DNA from: an uncultured Bacteroidales bacterium
GTDB taxonomy: Bacteria > Bacteroidota > Bacteroidia > Bacteroidales > Bacteroidaceae
DNA length: 64,000 nucleotides
NCBI GenBank assembly: GCA_902779165.1
Contig: CACZAN010000018.1
Span: forward strand, 44,844-108,843
Reading direction: 5' to 3'
The position numbers and the translations under genes were made by a program. Positions 34,283 to 41,774 of the stretch are shown piece by piece. Numbering within the stretch: position 1 is the first letter of the stretch; every line of letters starts with the position of its first letter. Below the pieces are notes generated by a model, which saw nothing but the letters and a program-made list of their open reading frames with translations, did not search any database and had not been told where the DNA came from.

Positions 34283-37117
34283 TCACTCCTTCTTCTTCGC
34301 GTCGAGGTGATAGGTGAAGCTGAGGCCGATGTAGTGGTGGCGAAAGTCGTAGCGGGTGACGGTCTGCTGCGAGGCACTCTGGCTGATACTTTTGTCGTCT
34401 TCGGCGTTGAGGATATCGTCCAGTTCCAGTTTCAGGCGGGCTTTGTTCTTCAGGATTTTCCAGGTGACGGAGGCATCCCAGACGAGGAGGTTGCGGTTCA
34501 TGCTTTCTACGGTGTAGCCGCTGTACATGTGTTCGGTCAGGGAGGTGGTGAAGACGAAGTTGCCCTTCGTCAGTTCGCCGCGAAAGCCGAATTTGTTGGA
34601 CCAGATGGTGGTGTTCTGATCGGGTGATTCGGAGTAGCGCAGACGGTTGGGACTGAGCTCGCCATAGAGGGAGAGCTTCAGCCAGCTCCAGTCGGCAGAG
34701 AGAGTGAGGCGGTCGGTGGTACGGAGCTGGTGCTGGCGGTTGAGGGTGGGAGCTACAGAAGCGGGGACGGAGTTTTCAAGGGTGGAGGGGAAACTCGACG
34801 GGGATACCGCTGGGTGCACTATTTGTGTGAGGAAGGCGTAGTTCTGTTCTGTGGCGAGTCGCAGGTCGTTCTGCAGGCGGAAGATGTCGCCGAAGCCTTG
34901 GTCGTAGTTCAGCCGGAAGTTCAAGTAGCGCGAGCCGCGTACATTTTCCGGGCGGCTGGTGTAGATACCAGTGGAGGGTTGGTAGGTGAGGGCTGTGCGC
35001 GTCTCGCGGTCGCTGAACTTATAGTCAATAGTGGCGCTGAGCGAGAGTTGCTGCTTAGCCAGCACGGTATTGAAGTTCAGTTGGAAATTGTTGGTGTGGG
35101 TGTCCTTCAGGTCGGGGTTGCCCTCGGTGATGAAGAGCGGGTCGGTCTGGTCGCGGTAGGCGAGGGTGCTGATGAGCGAGGGCTGTGAGGTGGAGTAGTT
35201 GTAGTTCAGCTCCAGACCGATGGTACGGGCAATCTTCCACGTGATGCGCAGGGAGGGTTCAAGGAGCAGGCGGCGGCGCGTGGCGGTGGTGTCGAGGAGC
35301 CCACGCTGATAGTCCTGGCGTTCGCGCTGCAACTTTGTAGAGAGACGGGGCATGAGCTTTATGGGCGAGAGGTCGATGGTGGAACTGAGGTTCACAGCGT
35401 GGCGCCAGAGGTCGTTGTGGTCGCTATATGAGTTGGCGGCATCGGCCATGCCATCTGTCTCGAAGTCCTGATGGCTGCGGTTGCGTTTGTAGTCGAAGGT
35501 ATATTCGACTCCCATGAGCCATCGCTTCAAGAGCCATTGCTTGTAGTGACCTTCGGCAGTGGCGGAGAAGTAGGTGGAGGGGGTGAAGGAATATTGACTG
35601 AAAGATTTGGCGAGGGAAGAGGGGAGCGTGGTTCCAGCGGCGGAACCGCTGGACACGGTGCGCAGGTCTTCAACCTGGCGGTCGGTCCATTGGCGGTCTT
35701 TGCTGTTGGTGTAGTTGATTCTAAAGCTGGCGCCGAGTTCTGCGTCGTTGTTCATGAAGTGATACCAGGTGCCTTCGGTGTTGAATTTGAATTCGTGACC
35801 CTTGCCGTGGTGGTTCGTCAGCTGACGCAGCAGCCCTTCCTGTGTCATATCCGTGTATCCGTTGGAACGTTTGTCCGTGAAGTCTGCATTAGCCTCGAAG
35901 AGGAGGGTGTTCAGCGAATCGATGTCCCAGGCGAAATAGGTATTGAGATAAGGGTTGAGCTTATGGTTGCGCTGGTAGTTCTCGGAACTGGTGCGCTTGA
36001 CATCGGCGTCCTCCAGATAGTTCTCCGTGTCGCGGCGGGTGGTGCTCCATTGGTCGAAATGCGATAGTCCGCCGCTGGCGCTATAGTGGCTGCTCATTTC
36101 CTGGGTGCCCTCCTGCCTGCGCCAGTTGTGCTGGTATCCGCCCGCTGCACTCTGTCCCTGACCGTTGCCCTTTCCATAACTACCCCAGCCTCCGTTCATG
36201 GTGCGGTGTTTCTGCTTGTTCACATTATTGGCATCGAGGAAGAGCATGGCGGGATTGTCCTTGGACAGGCGATGCATGTCGAGGTCTGCCTCGTAGTGAT
36301 CGGGACTCTGGTAGCCGGCGGTGGCATCGCCGTACCAGCGGTCGAGGAAGCCCGGCTTGATGGTCAGGTCGAGGACCATATCCTCGCCGCCATCGTCCTT
36401 GCCGGTGCGCTGGCTGAACTTCGAGGACTTGTTGTACGCCTTGATGCTCTCCACCGCCTCGGCAGGCAGCTGGCTGACAAGAGCGTTGCCGCCGAAGAGG
36501 CTCTCGCCGTCCATGGTGATGCGGATGGGTTTTCCGTTCCATGTCATGCTGCCGTCCTCAGCCACCTGTACACCTGGCAGCTGCTTGATGAGTTCGTCCA
36601 GCCGTGCTCCTTCCTGCAGGTGGAAGGCTTCAGGGTTGAAGACGATGGTGTCGCCTCGGACAGTGAAGCGACGGGCACGTCCCTTCACCTCCAGCATTTT
36701 CATCAGCGTCTCGGAGGGCTTCAGTTCGATGTCACCCACATTGATGGTGTCCTTGCGGTCGTCGGAGAAGCCCAGCACCGCCTTCGTCTTGGAATAATAG
36801 CCTATCATGGAAGCCTCCAGCGTGCCGCGTCCGCTCAGGTTCAGGTGGAAACAGCCTAATGTGTCGGTTGTGCTTTGCATGATCCAGGTAGCCGTGTGCC
36901 CATTGTAGTCCTTCGTCTGCATCAACTTGAGTGTGGCTTCGGGCAGCGGCTCCTTGGTTTCTGCATCTACCACGCGCCCCTTCAGGATGTCGGCCTGAAG
37001 CGTCGTTGGAAGGAGGAAAAAGACCCACCCCCAAACCCCTCCCATAAGGGCGGGGAGTAGCTGGCGCATAACGACTGTTTTAATGCGTGCCATTATCACT
37101 ACGACGCTTTGCTTCAT
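34283..37117 (-). CDS. Outer-membrane beta-barrel with carboxypeptidase-like N-domain (TonB-receptor-like)
   Basis: 944 residues. The signal peptide is unusual: its hydrophobic core (LLPALMGGVWGWVFFLLPTT) is encoded by a GC-rich palindromic repeat. Then come a regulatory-like domain (about 44-130, KGRVVDAETKEPLPEA), a plug-like domain (about 140-270, LDELIKQLPGVQVAEDGS, NALVSQLPAEAVESIKAY) and a barrel to the end. It belongs to the group of TonB-receptor-like proteins without a SusD partner. It stands directly upstream, in transcription order, of the sigma-TonB gene and has its own ECF-type promoter. The natural partner for the TonB domain of that protein may be this barrel or the one at 27558. 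Confidence 0.85.
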   Translation of the reverse strand: MKQSVVVIMARIKTVVMRQLLPALMGGVWGWVFFLLPTTLQADILKGRVVDAETKEPLPEATLKLMQTKDYNGHTATWIMQSTTDTLGCFHLNLSGRGTLEASMIGYYSKTKAVLGFSDDRKDTINVGDIELKPSETLMKMLEVKGRARRFTVRGDTIVFNPEAFHLQEGARLDELIKQLPGVQVAEDGSMTWNGKPIRITMDGESLFGGNALVSQLPAEAVESIKAYNKSSKFSQRTGKDDGGEDMVLDLTIKPGFLDRWYGDATAGYQSPDHYEADLDMHRLSKDNPAMLFLDANNVNKQKHRTMNGGWGSYGKGNGQGQSAAGGYQHNWRRQEGTQEMSSHYSASGGLSHFDQWSTTRRDTENYLEDADVKRTSSENYQRNHKLNPYLNTYFAWDIDSLNTLLFEANADFTDKRSNGYTDMTQEGLLRQLTNHHGKGHEFKFNTEGTWYHFMNNDAELGASFRINYTNSKDRQWTDRQVEDLRTVSSGSAAGTTLPSSLAKSFSQYSFTPSTYFSATAEGHYKQWLLKRWLMGVEYTFDYKRNRSHQDFETDGMADAANSYSDHNDLWRHAVNLSSTIDLSPIKLMPRLSTKLQRERQDYQRGLLDTTATRRRLLLEPSLRITWKIARTIGLELNYNYSTSQPSLISTLAYRDQTDPLFITEGNPDLKDTHTNNFQLNFNTVLAKQQLSLSATIDYKFSDRETRTALTYQPSTGIYTSRPENVRGSRYLNFRLNYDQGFGDIFRLQNDLRLATEQNYAFLTQIVHPAVSPSSFPSTLENSVPASVAPTLNRQHQLRTTDRLTLSADWSWLKLSLYGELSPNRLRYSESPDQNTTIWSNKFGFRGELTKGNFVFTTSLTEHMYSGYTVESMNRNLLVWDASVTWKILKNKARLKLELDDILNAEDDKSISQSASQQTVTRYDFRHHYIGLSFTYHLDAKKKE
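37021..37058. repeat. GC-rich REP-like palindrome in a signal-peptide-coding region
   Basis: AGACCCACCCCC then CCCCTCCC-ataa-GGGCGGGGAG. Same family as 43908, 46848, 50858, 52301, 52431, 53526 and 59871. Confidence 0.8.
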
Positions 37118-37141
37118 TGCTTTGTCTCTTTCTTCTTTATT

Positions 37142-37171
37142 TATAACGCGGGTGACATGTTTTTATTATCC
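37142..37171 (-). promoter_or_regulatory. ECF-type promoter of the barrel gene
   Basis: Minus strand: GGATAA (37166-37171), 17 bases, CGTTATA (37142-37148), 25 bases before the start codon. The upstream box differs by one insertion from GGTAA. Confidence 0.5.
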
Positions 37172-37188
37172 TCAAGTTCCCAGAATGA

Positions 37189-38340
37189 TTATGGGACATC
37201 GTTCAACTGCTGAATCTTTTCGAGTTCGTTGAATGCCATCTGGAGGTAATTGGAACAGGTCTTGTCCTCTGTCTGGTTGTACATGGTTATGACCTCATCT
37301 TTGAGCTGGTCCAGCTCGGCCTTGGCAAGCGGATTGGTGAAGAAACCGTACTCACGGGCCCGCTTGCAGAGGGTGTAGATGGAGATGGCGTTGAACTCGC
37401 TTTTCTGTCCTGACAGGTACTGCTGCTTCAGCTGCGAGAAGATGAGGAGGATGTTGTCGTTGCAAAGGAGGTCGTCGGAGGTGATGGGTTGGCCCTGGTG
37501 CAGACGGGAAACGACATCGGTCACAGGGTCTGTTTCATGTCTGAGGCTGTCGTTCCAGACGACGGCTCTGTTGTCGGCTATATACTGCCTTATCTGTTCA
37601 TAGGCTTCTCTCTCTTCCTGCACCTTCATCCTTGCCGACTGAATGAGGCTGTCGATGGATTGAATGGGGTATCCCTTGCCGAGGAAGTATGCTTGTGCCT
37701 TGCTTTCTGCCTGAATAGGTCCGTTTCTGCGAATGCGCGAACGTCCGAGGTCGATATATGGCCACGCAGGCTGGGTGATGGTTGTGGTGGCGGAAGGAAT
37801 CTTGGCGTAGGTGACGATATATCGAAGTTCTATGGTCTTTCCTTTCTCGCGCCATTCCACGGCGTAGGCGTAGCGGTGGCTTTTCGTGGCATCAGCAGTA
37901 TCGATGGCGTTTACATTATAAAAATGATTATAGTCCTTACCCACTTCAATAAAGTTCTCAGGGTTTTCGCCAATCATCAGCCTACGGACGTTGCCCAGGT
38001 TGTCGGCGCTCGATGATTCGTTCATGCTGTTGACGGAGTAGCAGTTTGGATCTTCGCCGCCTTCTGTTTCCATCGCGCGAAGCATCTCATCCAACAATTC
38101 ACGCTGATACGAGCTTTTCTTCTTGAGGGTGAAGTAATAGATTGCGCATTTGGAGGTCAGCGGACGGTCGGGCCTGAAGGGATCGCGCGTCTCGTTGATG
38201 GTCTTGTTGGTACACAGCTCCTCGCTGTATTCCGAAATGAGCGTATTCATTCTCTTCTCCAGCTTCACGCATTGCGCCGAAGCGGACATGGAGGCGAGTA
38301 GCAAGCTCGCTGTCAATAGGCTTTTCAATATTGTCTTCAT
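37189..38340 (-). CDS. Exported protein of unknown function
   Basis: 383 residues with a clear signal peptide (LLTASLLLASMSASAQ, cleavage at about residue 22). No family is recognised. The first half contains a beta-rich region with two cysteines and the second half is strongly helical (SARMKVQEEREAYEQIRQYI). It follows the anti-sigma candidate by 29 bases and probably belongs to the sigma-anti-sigma operon; in that position Bacteroides often encode exported proteins that sense or respond to envelope conditions. No function can be assigned. Confidence 0.65.
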   Translation of the reverse strand: MKTILKSLLTASLLLASMSASAQCVKLEKRMNTLISEYSEELCTNKTINETRDPFRPDRPLTSKCAIYYFTLKKKSSYQRELLDEMLRAMETEGGEDPNCYSVNSMNESSSADNLGNVRRLMIGENPENFIEVGKDYNHFYNVNAIDTADATKSHRYAYAVEWREKGKTIELRYIVTYAKIPSATTTITQPAWPYIDLGRSRIRRNGPIQAESKAQAYFLGKGYPIQSIDSLIQSARMKVQEEREAYEQIRQYIADNRAVVWNDSLRHETDPVTDVVSRLHQGQPITSDDLLCNDNILLIFSQLKQQYLSGQKSEFNAISIYTLCKRAREYGFFTNPLAKAELDQLKDEVITMYNQTEDKTCSNYLQMAFNELEKIQQLNDVP

Positions 38341-38369
38341 AATCGTAGAGGGTGTTTCTTGTTAATCTG

Positions 38370-39092
38370 TCAAAATGCGATGATAGGCTGCACCGGTTCT
38401 TCGCCCGTGATGATGCTGGTCTGGTAGGCGCTCACAGTTTCCTGTACGGCTCGTTGTCTGTAGGCTACCTGCAGGGCAATTTCTGCAAGATAGATGTCTG
38501 CGAGGGCTTGGCGGTCCTGGGGCAATGGGGGCAGAGTATCTTGTGGGGGCAATTCTTCGGAATGCGTTATAGGATCTGCCTGGGCGGTTTGTGGGAGCTC
38601 GCTTGGCTCGTACCCGCAGCTAATAGGTTGCGACGGCTCTGCTGACTGGCAGGTGGGGGTTGGTGCGGGCTGCGAGGAGTCTGGCTGCAGCCTCTCTGTC
38701 CGTGAGGACGGCTTTGGAAGCGCTTCTGCCACAAGAGGTTTTGATGTGGCTTCGGTATTTTCCATAGCCGTTGTTGGCCTGTAATCTGTTGCGTGGGATG
38801 CTTGTGATACGAGTGCAGGTTGTTCAGATGATGACAGAGGTCGCGCGTCTGGCCACAAAAGAATTACTGTTACCACCACAGCCGCCACAGCTGCCGCCGC
38901 CCACGGCCACAGAGGAATGCGGCGAGCCGACGGCTTGCGTTCTGCTATAATCTTGTCGAACTCCGCCTCTGCCGCATCCAGTTCCTCGTCTGACGGCAAG
39001 TTCAGGCGCTCGGCGTGCAAGGGTGCCTGACCCGCAAGATAGTGTTCAAGGTTTATGCTCTCATACTTCACGTTTAATTCTTTACTATTCAT
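38370..39092 (-). CDS. Membrane protein, probable anti-sigma factor
   Basis: 240 residues. An acidic helical N-terminal part (about 1-58, DEELDAAEAEFDKIIAERK) is cytoplasmic, one transmembrane helix spans about 60-80, and a low-complexity Pro/Ser/Gln-rich region and a helical tail are periplasmic. There is no zinc-binding HxxxCxxC motif, so it is not a classical ZAS protein. The call rests on topology and on the four-base overlap with the ECF sigma gene, which is the standard arrangement of sigma/anti-sigma pairs. Confidence 0.65.
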   Translation of the reverse strand: MNSKELNVKYESINLEHYLAGQAPLHAERLNLPSDEELDAAEAEFDKIIAERKPSARRIPLWPWAAAAVAAVVVTVILLWPDARPLSSSEQPALVSQASHATDYRPTTAMENTEATSKPLVAEALPKPSSRTERLQPDSSQPAPTPTCQSAEPSQPISCGYEPSELPQTAQADPITHSEELPPQDTLPPLPQDRQALADIYLAEIALQVAYRQRAVQETVSAYQTSIITGEEPVQPIIAF

Positions 39093-39580
39093 AGTGCTCC
39101 TCCTTTCTTTAATGATTCAACGATATGTCTTCGTGCTGTGCTGAGCATAGCGCTCACGCTGCGTACCGCAATTCCAGTAGCGGCAGCTATCTGGGCGCTG
39201 CTCATCTGTGCTTCAGCAAACAGCGTCCACAACCTGCGCTCGGATGGAGACAGTGCAGCGACGGCTTGTTCCAGGGCTTGCTGCAGTTCGGTTTCATGAA
39301 TAGCATCCTCCGAGGCCACAGCTGTATTGTCCTTCAGCTCCACCGTCTGTTGTTGCTGGTTCTGACGAAAGACATCGATGCAGGCATGTTTCGTGAGCCG
39401 TACCGCTAACCGCTCTGCATCTTTCTCCGTGGCCAGTCTTTCCCACGCCGTCCACAGCCGCATCAACGCCTCTTGTACAGCATCCTCAGCGGCATCGCTG
39501 CCAGCATTAAACTGCAACGCGAGAGCCAGCAACCGAGGACGAAGTCGTGAAACAACGAATGTGAACATTTCTGCTTTCAT
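39089..39580 (-). CDS. ECF-type RNA polymerase sigma factor
   Basis: 163 residues from ATG 39580; a second ATG at 39568 (MFTFVVSRLRP) gives a better distance to the promoter at 39589 and may be the real start. Region 2 is at about 8-70 (DAAEDAVQEALMRLWTAWE) and region 4 at about 100-155 (LSPSERRLWTLFAEAQMSSAQIAAATGIAVRSVS). It is the first gene of a unit with an anti-sigma candidate and an exported protein. It is preceded by the same ECF-type motif as four other units in this cluster, which suggests autoregulation and that it, or the sigma-TonB protein, reads that motif. Confidence 0.88.
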   Translation of the reverse strand: MKAEMFTFVVSRLRPRLLALALQFNAGSDAAEDAVQEALMRLWTAWERLATEKDAERLAVRLTKHACIDVFRQNQQQQTVELKDNTAVASEDAIHETELQQALEQAVAALSPSERRLWTLFAEAQMSSAQIAAATGIAVRSVSAMLSTARRHIVESLKKGGAL

Positions 39581-39588
39581 AACATCTA

Positions 39589-39617
39589 TATAACGCAGAA
39601 AGACTCCCATGTTAACT
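39589..39617 (-). promoter_or_regulatory. ECF-type promoter of the sigma operon
   Basis: Minus strand: GTTAA (39613-39617), 17 bases, CGTTATA (39589-39595). The -10 box agrees fully with the other four sites; the -35 box has one mismatch. Confidence 0.55.
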
Positions 39618-39725
39618 GCGCATTAAGATTATTTAAGAAAAGACATCGCTATACTTCCCTCTTCAGCATGTATTTCAACATCTAAAGACACGAAAGACAC
39701 GAATTATAAACATTTCAAGATGTTA

Positions 39726-39785
39726 GTTTCAGGTCTCAAGAAATGCCCCGCTGGGCCAGCTGGAGCATTTCTTGAGACCTGAAAC
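39726..39785 (-). terminator. 21-base perfect stem after the esterase gene
   Basis: GTTTCAGGTCTCAAGAAATG pairs perfectly with its complement across an 18-base loop, starting 47 bases past the esterase stop codon. A GCCCAGC-type palindrome is in the loop. A strong terminator or REP-like element. Confidence 0.7.
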
Positions 39786-39831
39786 CTGAAACTTGAAGAA
39801 TAATAATTCTTGCCCTGCAGACGAACGCGTG

Positions 39832-41589
39832 CTATTTGATGATGTATTTCAGGAATTCGCCGATGCGGTCGAGCCAGGTGTAGCTGCCGGTGCCTGGCGA
39901 TGCGGTGCGCTGGAAGCAGTGGGGGCGCAGGGCGAGGGTATGCAGTTCGCTCTGGATGCCCATGCTGCGCATCTTCTCCCACGTCTTCACGGAGCCCATG
40001 GAAGCATAGCCGTCGGCGTCGCCATGGATGAAGAGCATGGGGGAGGTCTTCAGGTCGAAGCTGAACTCGGGCACGAGCACGGCGCTGTCGGGGTTGCCGC
40101 CCTCGGTGTTGGGGTCGCTGGCGCCGTCGGTCAGGGCGTAGGCGGGATAGATGCCGATGCCCCACTGTACGTTGCAGGGTTGCTTGTCGATATCGTCGAT
40201 GGGGAGGTAGGACTGGTGCAGCGACGAGGTGACACCCATCAGGGTGAGATGTCCGCCGGCGGAGCTGCCCATGATGCCGATCTGGTTGGGATCCAGCCCC
40301 AGTGACTCTGCCTTGCTGCGAACGATGCGTACGGCGCGCTGCAGGTCCTGCCAGGCGGTGGTGTGCTTGGCCAGCCCCCGGGGTCGCGGTGTGCGGTACT
40401 TCATGGTGACGACGGTCATGCCCTGTTCGTTGAGGTAGCGGCGTGCGGGTGTGACTTCGAAGCCGTCGGGGTTATTCCCCATATAGCTGCCGCCGGAGTA
40501 GATGATTTGTATGGCTTTTGTCTTCAGCTCCTTGGGAAAGTGCCACTCGAGGTAAGGCTTGCACTGCTCTGCCTGAGCGTCGGGCATCTTGCCTTCGGGC
40601 CACAGGTCTTCGGTGGTCTTCTCGCGGCGCGCCTCGTCGCTGGCGTAGCGCTGCATGATGTCCTCCTCCGGAGCTACGGGTCCCATGTAGCCCATCTGGG
40701 TCATGAACTCGATGCCGCGCTCGAGTCCGAAGGCTCCATGTCCCTTGCCGGGATAGAGGTGAAGCTCGGCGGGAACGTGGTGCCGGCGGAACTCGCGGTA
40801 GATGAGTGTGGAGCCGTTGGGGGAATACGGGTCGTTGCCACCGTGGTGGAGGCTGACGGGACAGGTCTTGGCGTCGAACTTGAAGACGTCGGAGAGTTGC
40901 ACATCGAGGCCATACCCCTGGCGGATGGCGGGAGTGCCGGTTGCGCCGTCGGTGGTCACGTAGGCGGGGGCATTCACCAGTGCCCAGTTGATGTGGCAGG
41001 GCACGGTATCGAGCTTATCGACGGGGGCATAGGCAGGTGTCTGGGAACTGGTGGCGAGGAGCAGTGCCAGGTGGGAGCCGGCGGACATGGAGATGACTCC
41101 AATCTTCTCGGGGTCGAAACCTCGTTTGCGGGCTTCGCTGCGCACCATACGCACGGCGCGCTGTCCGTCCTCCCACGCCGTCTGATAGATGGGCAGTCCC
41201 TGGGGTCGCGGGGTGCGATAGACGAAGTTCACGCACTGGAAGCCGAGTTTGGTGAACGTCTCGCGCCACATTCGGATGAGGTTCACGTCGCAGCAGCACT
41301 CGTAGCTGCCGCCGGAGATGAGGATCATGCAGCCGTCCTTCCTGACGTCTGCGGCAGGTGCGTCGAACCATTCGAGGTAGGCGGTGCGATGCTTGTCGGG
41401 GCGGAAATCCTTCTGTCCGGCCTCGTCGGTCATGGCGGCAATCTGATGGGGCTGGGCATCGGGCATCTTGCCTTTGGGCCAGATGGCTTCGCGTTCCCAA
41501 GCCTGTACTGTCAGTACGCAGTACAGACAGGCGATGAGGAGGATGATGCGATTTCTCAACGGGTGATGGATAGGTGAAAGTGTGCTCAT
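39832..41589 (-). CDS. Exported protein with two alpha/beta-hydrolase (carbohydrate esterase-like) modules
   Basis: 585 residues from ATG 41589. After a signal peptide (LLIACLYCVLTVQA) two homologous modules of about 270 residues follow. Module 1 has the nucleophile elbow GVISMSAGSHLAL and a histidine in GKGHGAFG; module 2 has GIMGSSAGGHLTL. Both contain YRTPRP, GGSY and the phrase WPEGKMPDAQ or WPKGKMPDAQ at the start, so it is an internal duplication. The family is that of acetyl-xylan esterase-like and prolyl-peptidase-like hydrolases; deacetylation of plant polysaccharide is a reasonable inference. The catalytic histidine of module 2 is less certain (LRPHCFQRTA). Confidence 0.8.
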   Translation of the reverse strand: MSTLSPIHHPLRNRIILLIACLYCVLTVQAWEREAIWPKGKMPDAQPHQIAAMTDEAGQKDFRPDKHRTAYLEWFDAPAADVRKDGCMILISGGSYECCCDVNLIRMWRETFTKLGFQCVNFVYRTPRPQGLPIYQTAWEDGQRAVRMVRSEARKRGFDPEKIGVISMSAGSHLALLLATSSQTPAYAPVDKLDTVPCHINWALVNAPAYVTTDGATGTPAIRQGYGLDVQLSDVFKFDAKTCPVSLHHGGNDPYSPNGSTLIYREFRRHHVPAELHLYPGKGHGAFGLERGIEFMTQMGYMGPVAPEEDIMQRYASDEARREKTTEDLWPEGKMPDAQAEQCKPYLEWHFPKELKTKAIQIIYSGGSYMGNNPDGFEVTPARRYLNEQGMTVVTMKYRTPRPRGLAKHTTAWQDLQRAVRIVRSKAESLGLDPNQIGIMGSSAGGHLTLMGVTSSLHQSYLPIDDIDKQPCNVQWGIGIYPAYALTDGASDPNTEGGNPDSAVLVPEFSFDLKTSPMLFIHGDADGYASMGSVKTWEKMRSMGIQSELHTLALRPHCFQRTASPGTGSYTWLDRIGEFLKYIIK

Positions 41590-41774
41590 AAGCTTCGTTT
41601 TATGGTTTTTGCCCTGCAAAGTTCGGCATTTAATATCAAACTGACGGCATTTCGCTAACCTTTTTTATGTTATGAGCGGCTATTCCCTGCATTTTTCTTG
41701 TTCTGATACTACAAAACAAGTCATGTGGCCCCCTTTGAGGTCACCATTCGCGGCGTTATCCAGCAAGATAAAGG

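Noticed and set aside
40363-41577. 404-codon plus-strand frame opposite the esterase gene
   Set aside because: Shadow of the duplicated esterase modules; no start signals or motifs.
41620-41774. Continuation of carB beyond the stop codon by frameshift
   Set aside because: None of the three frames in this stretch shows the conserved start of the second ATP-grasp half (a GSGxYRIG-type motif).
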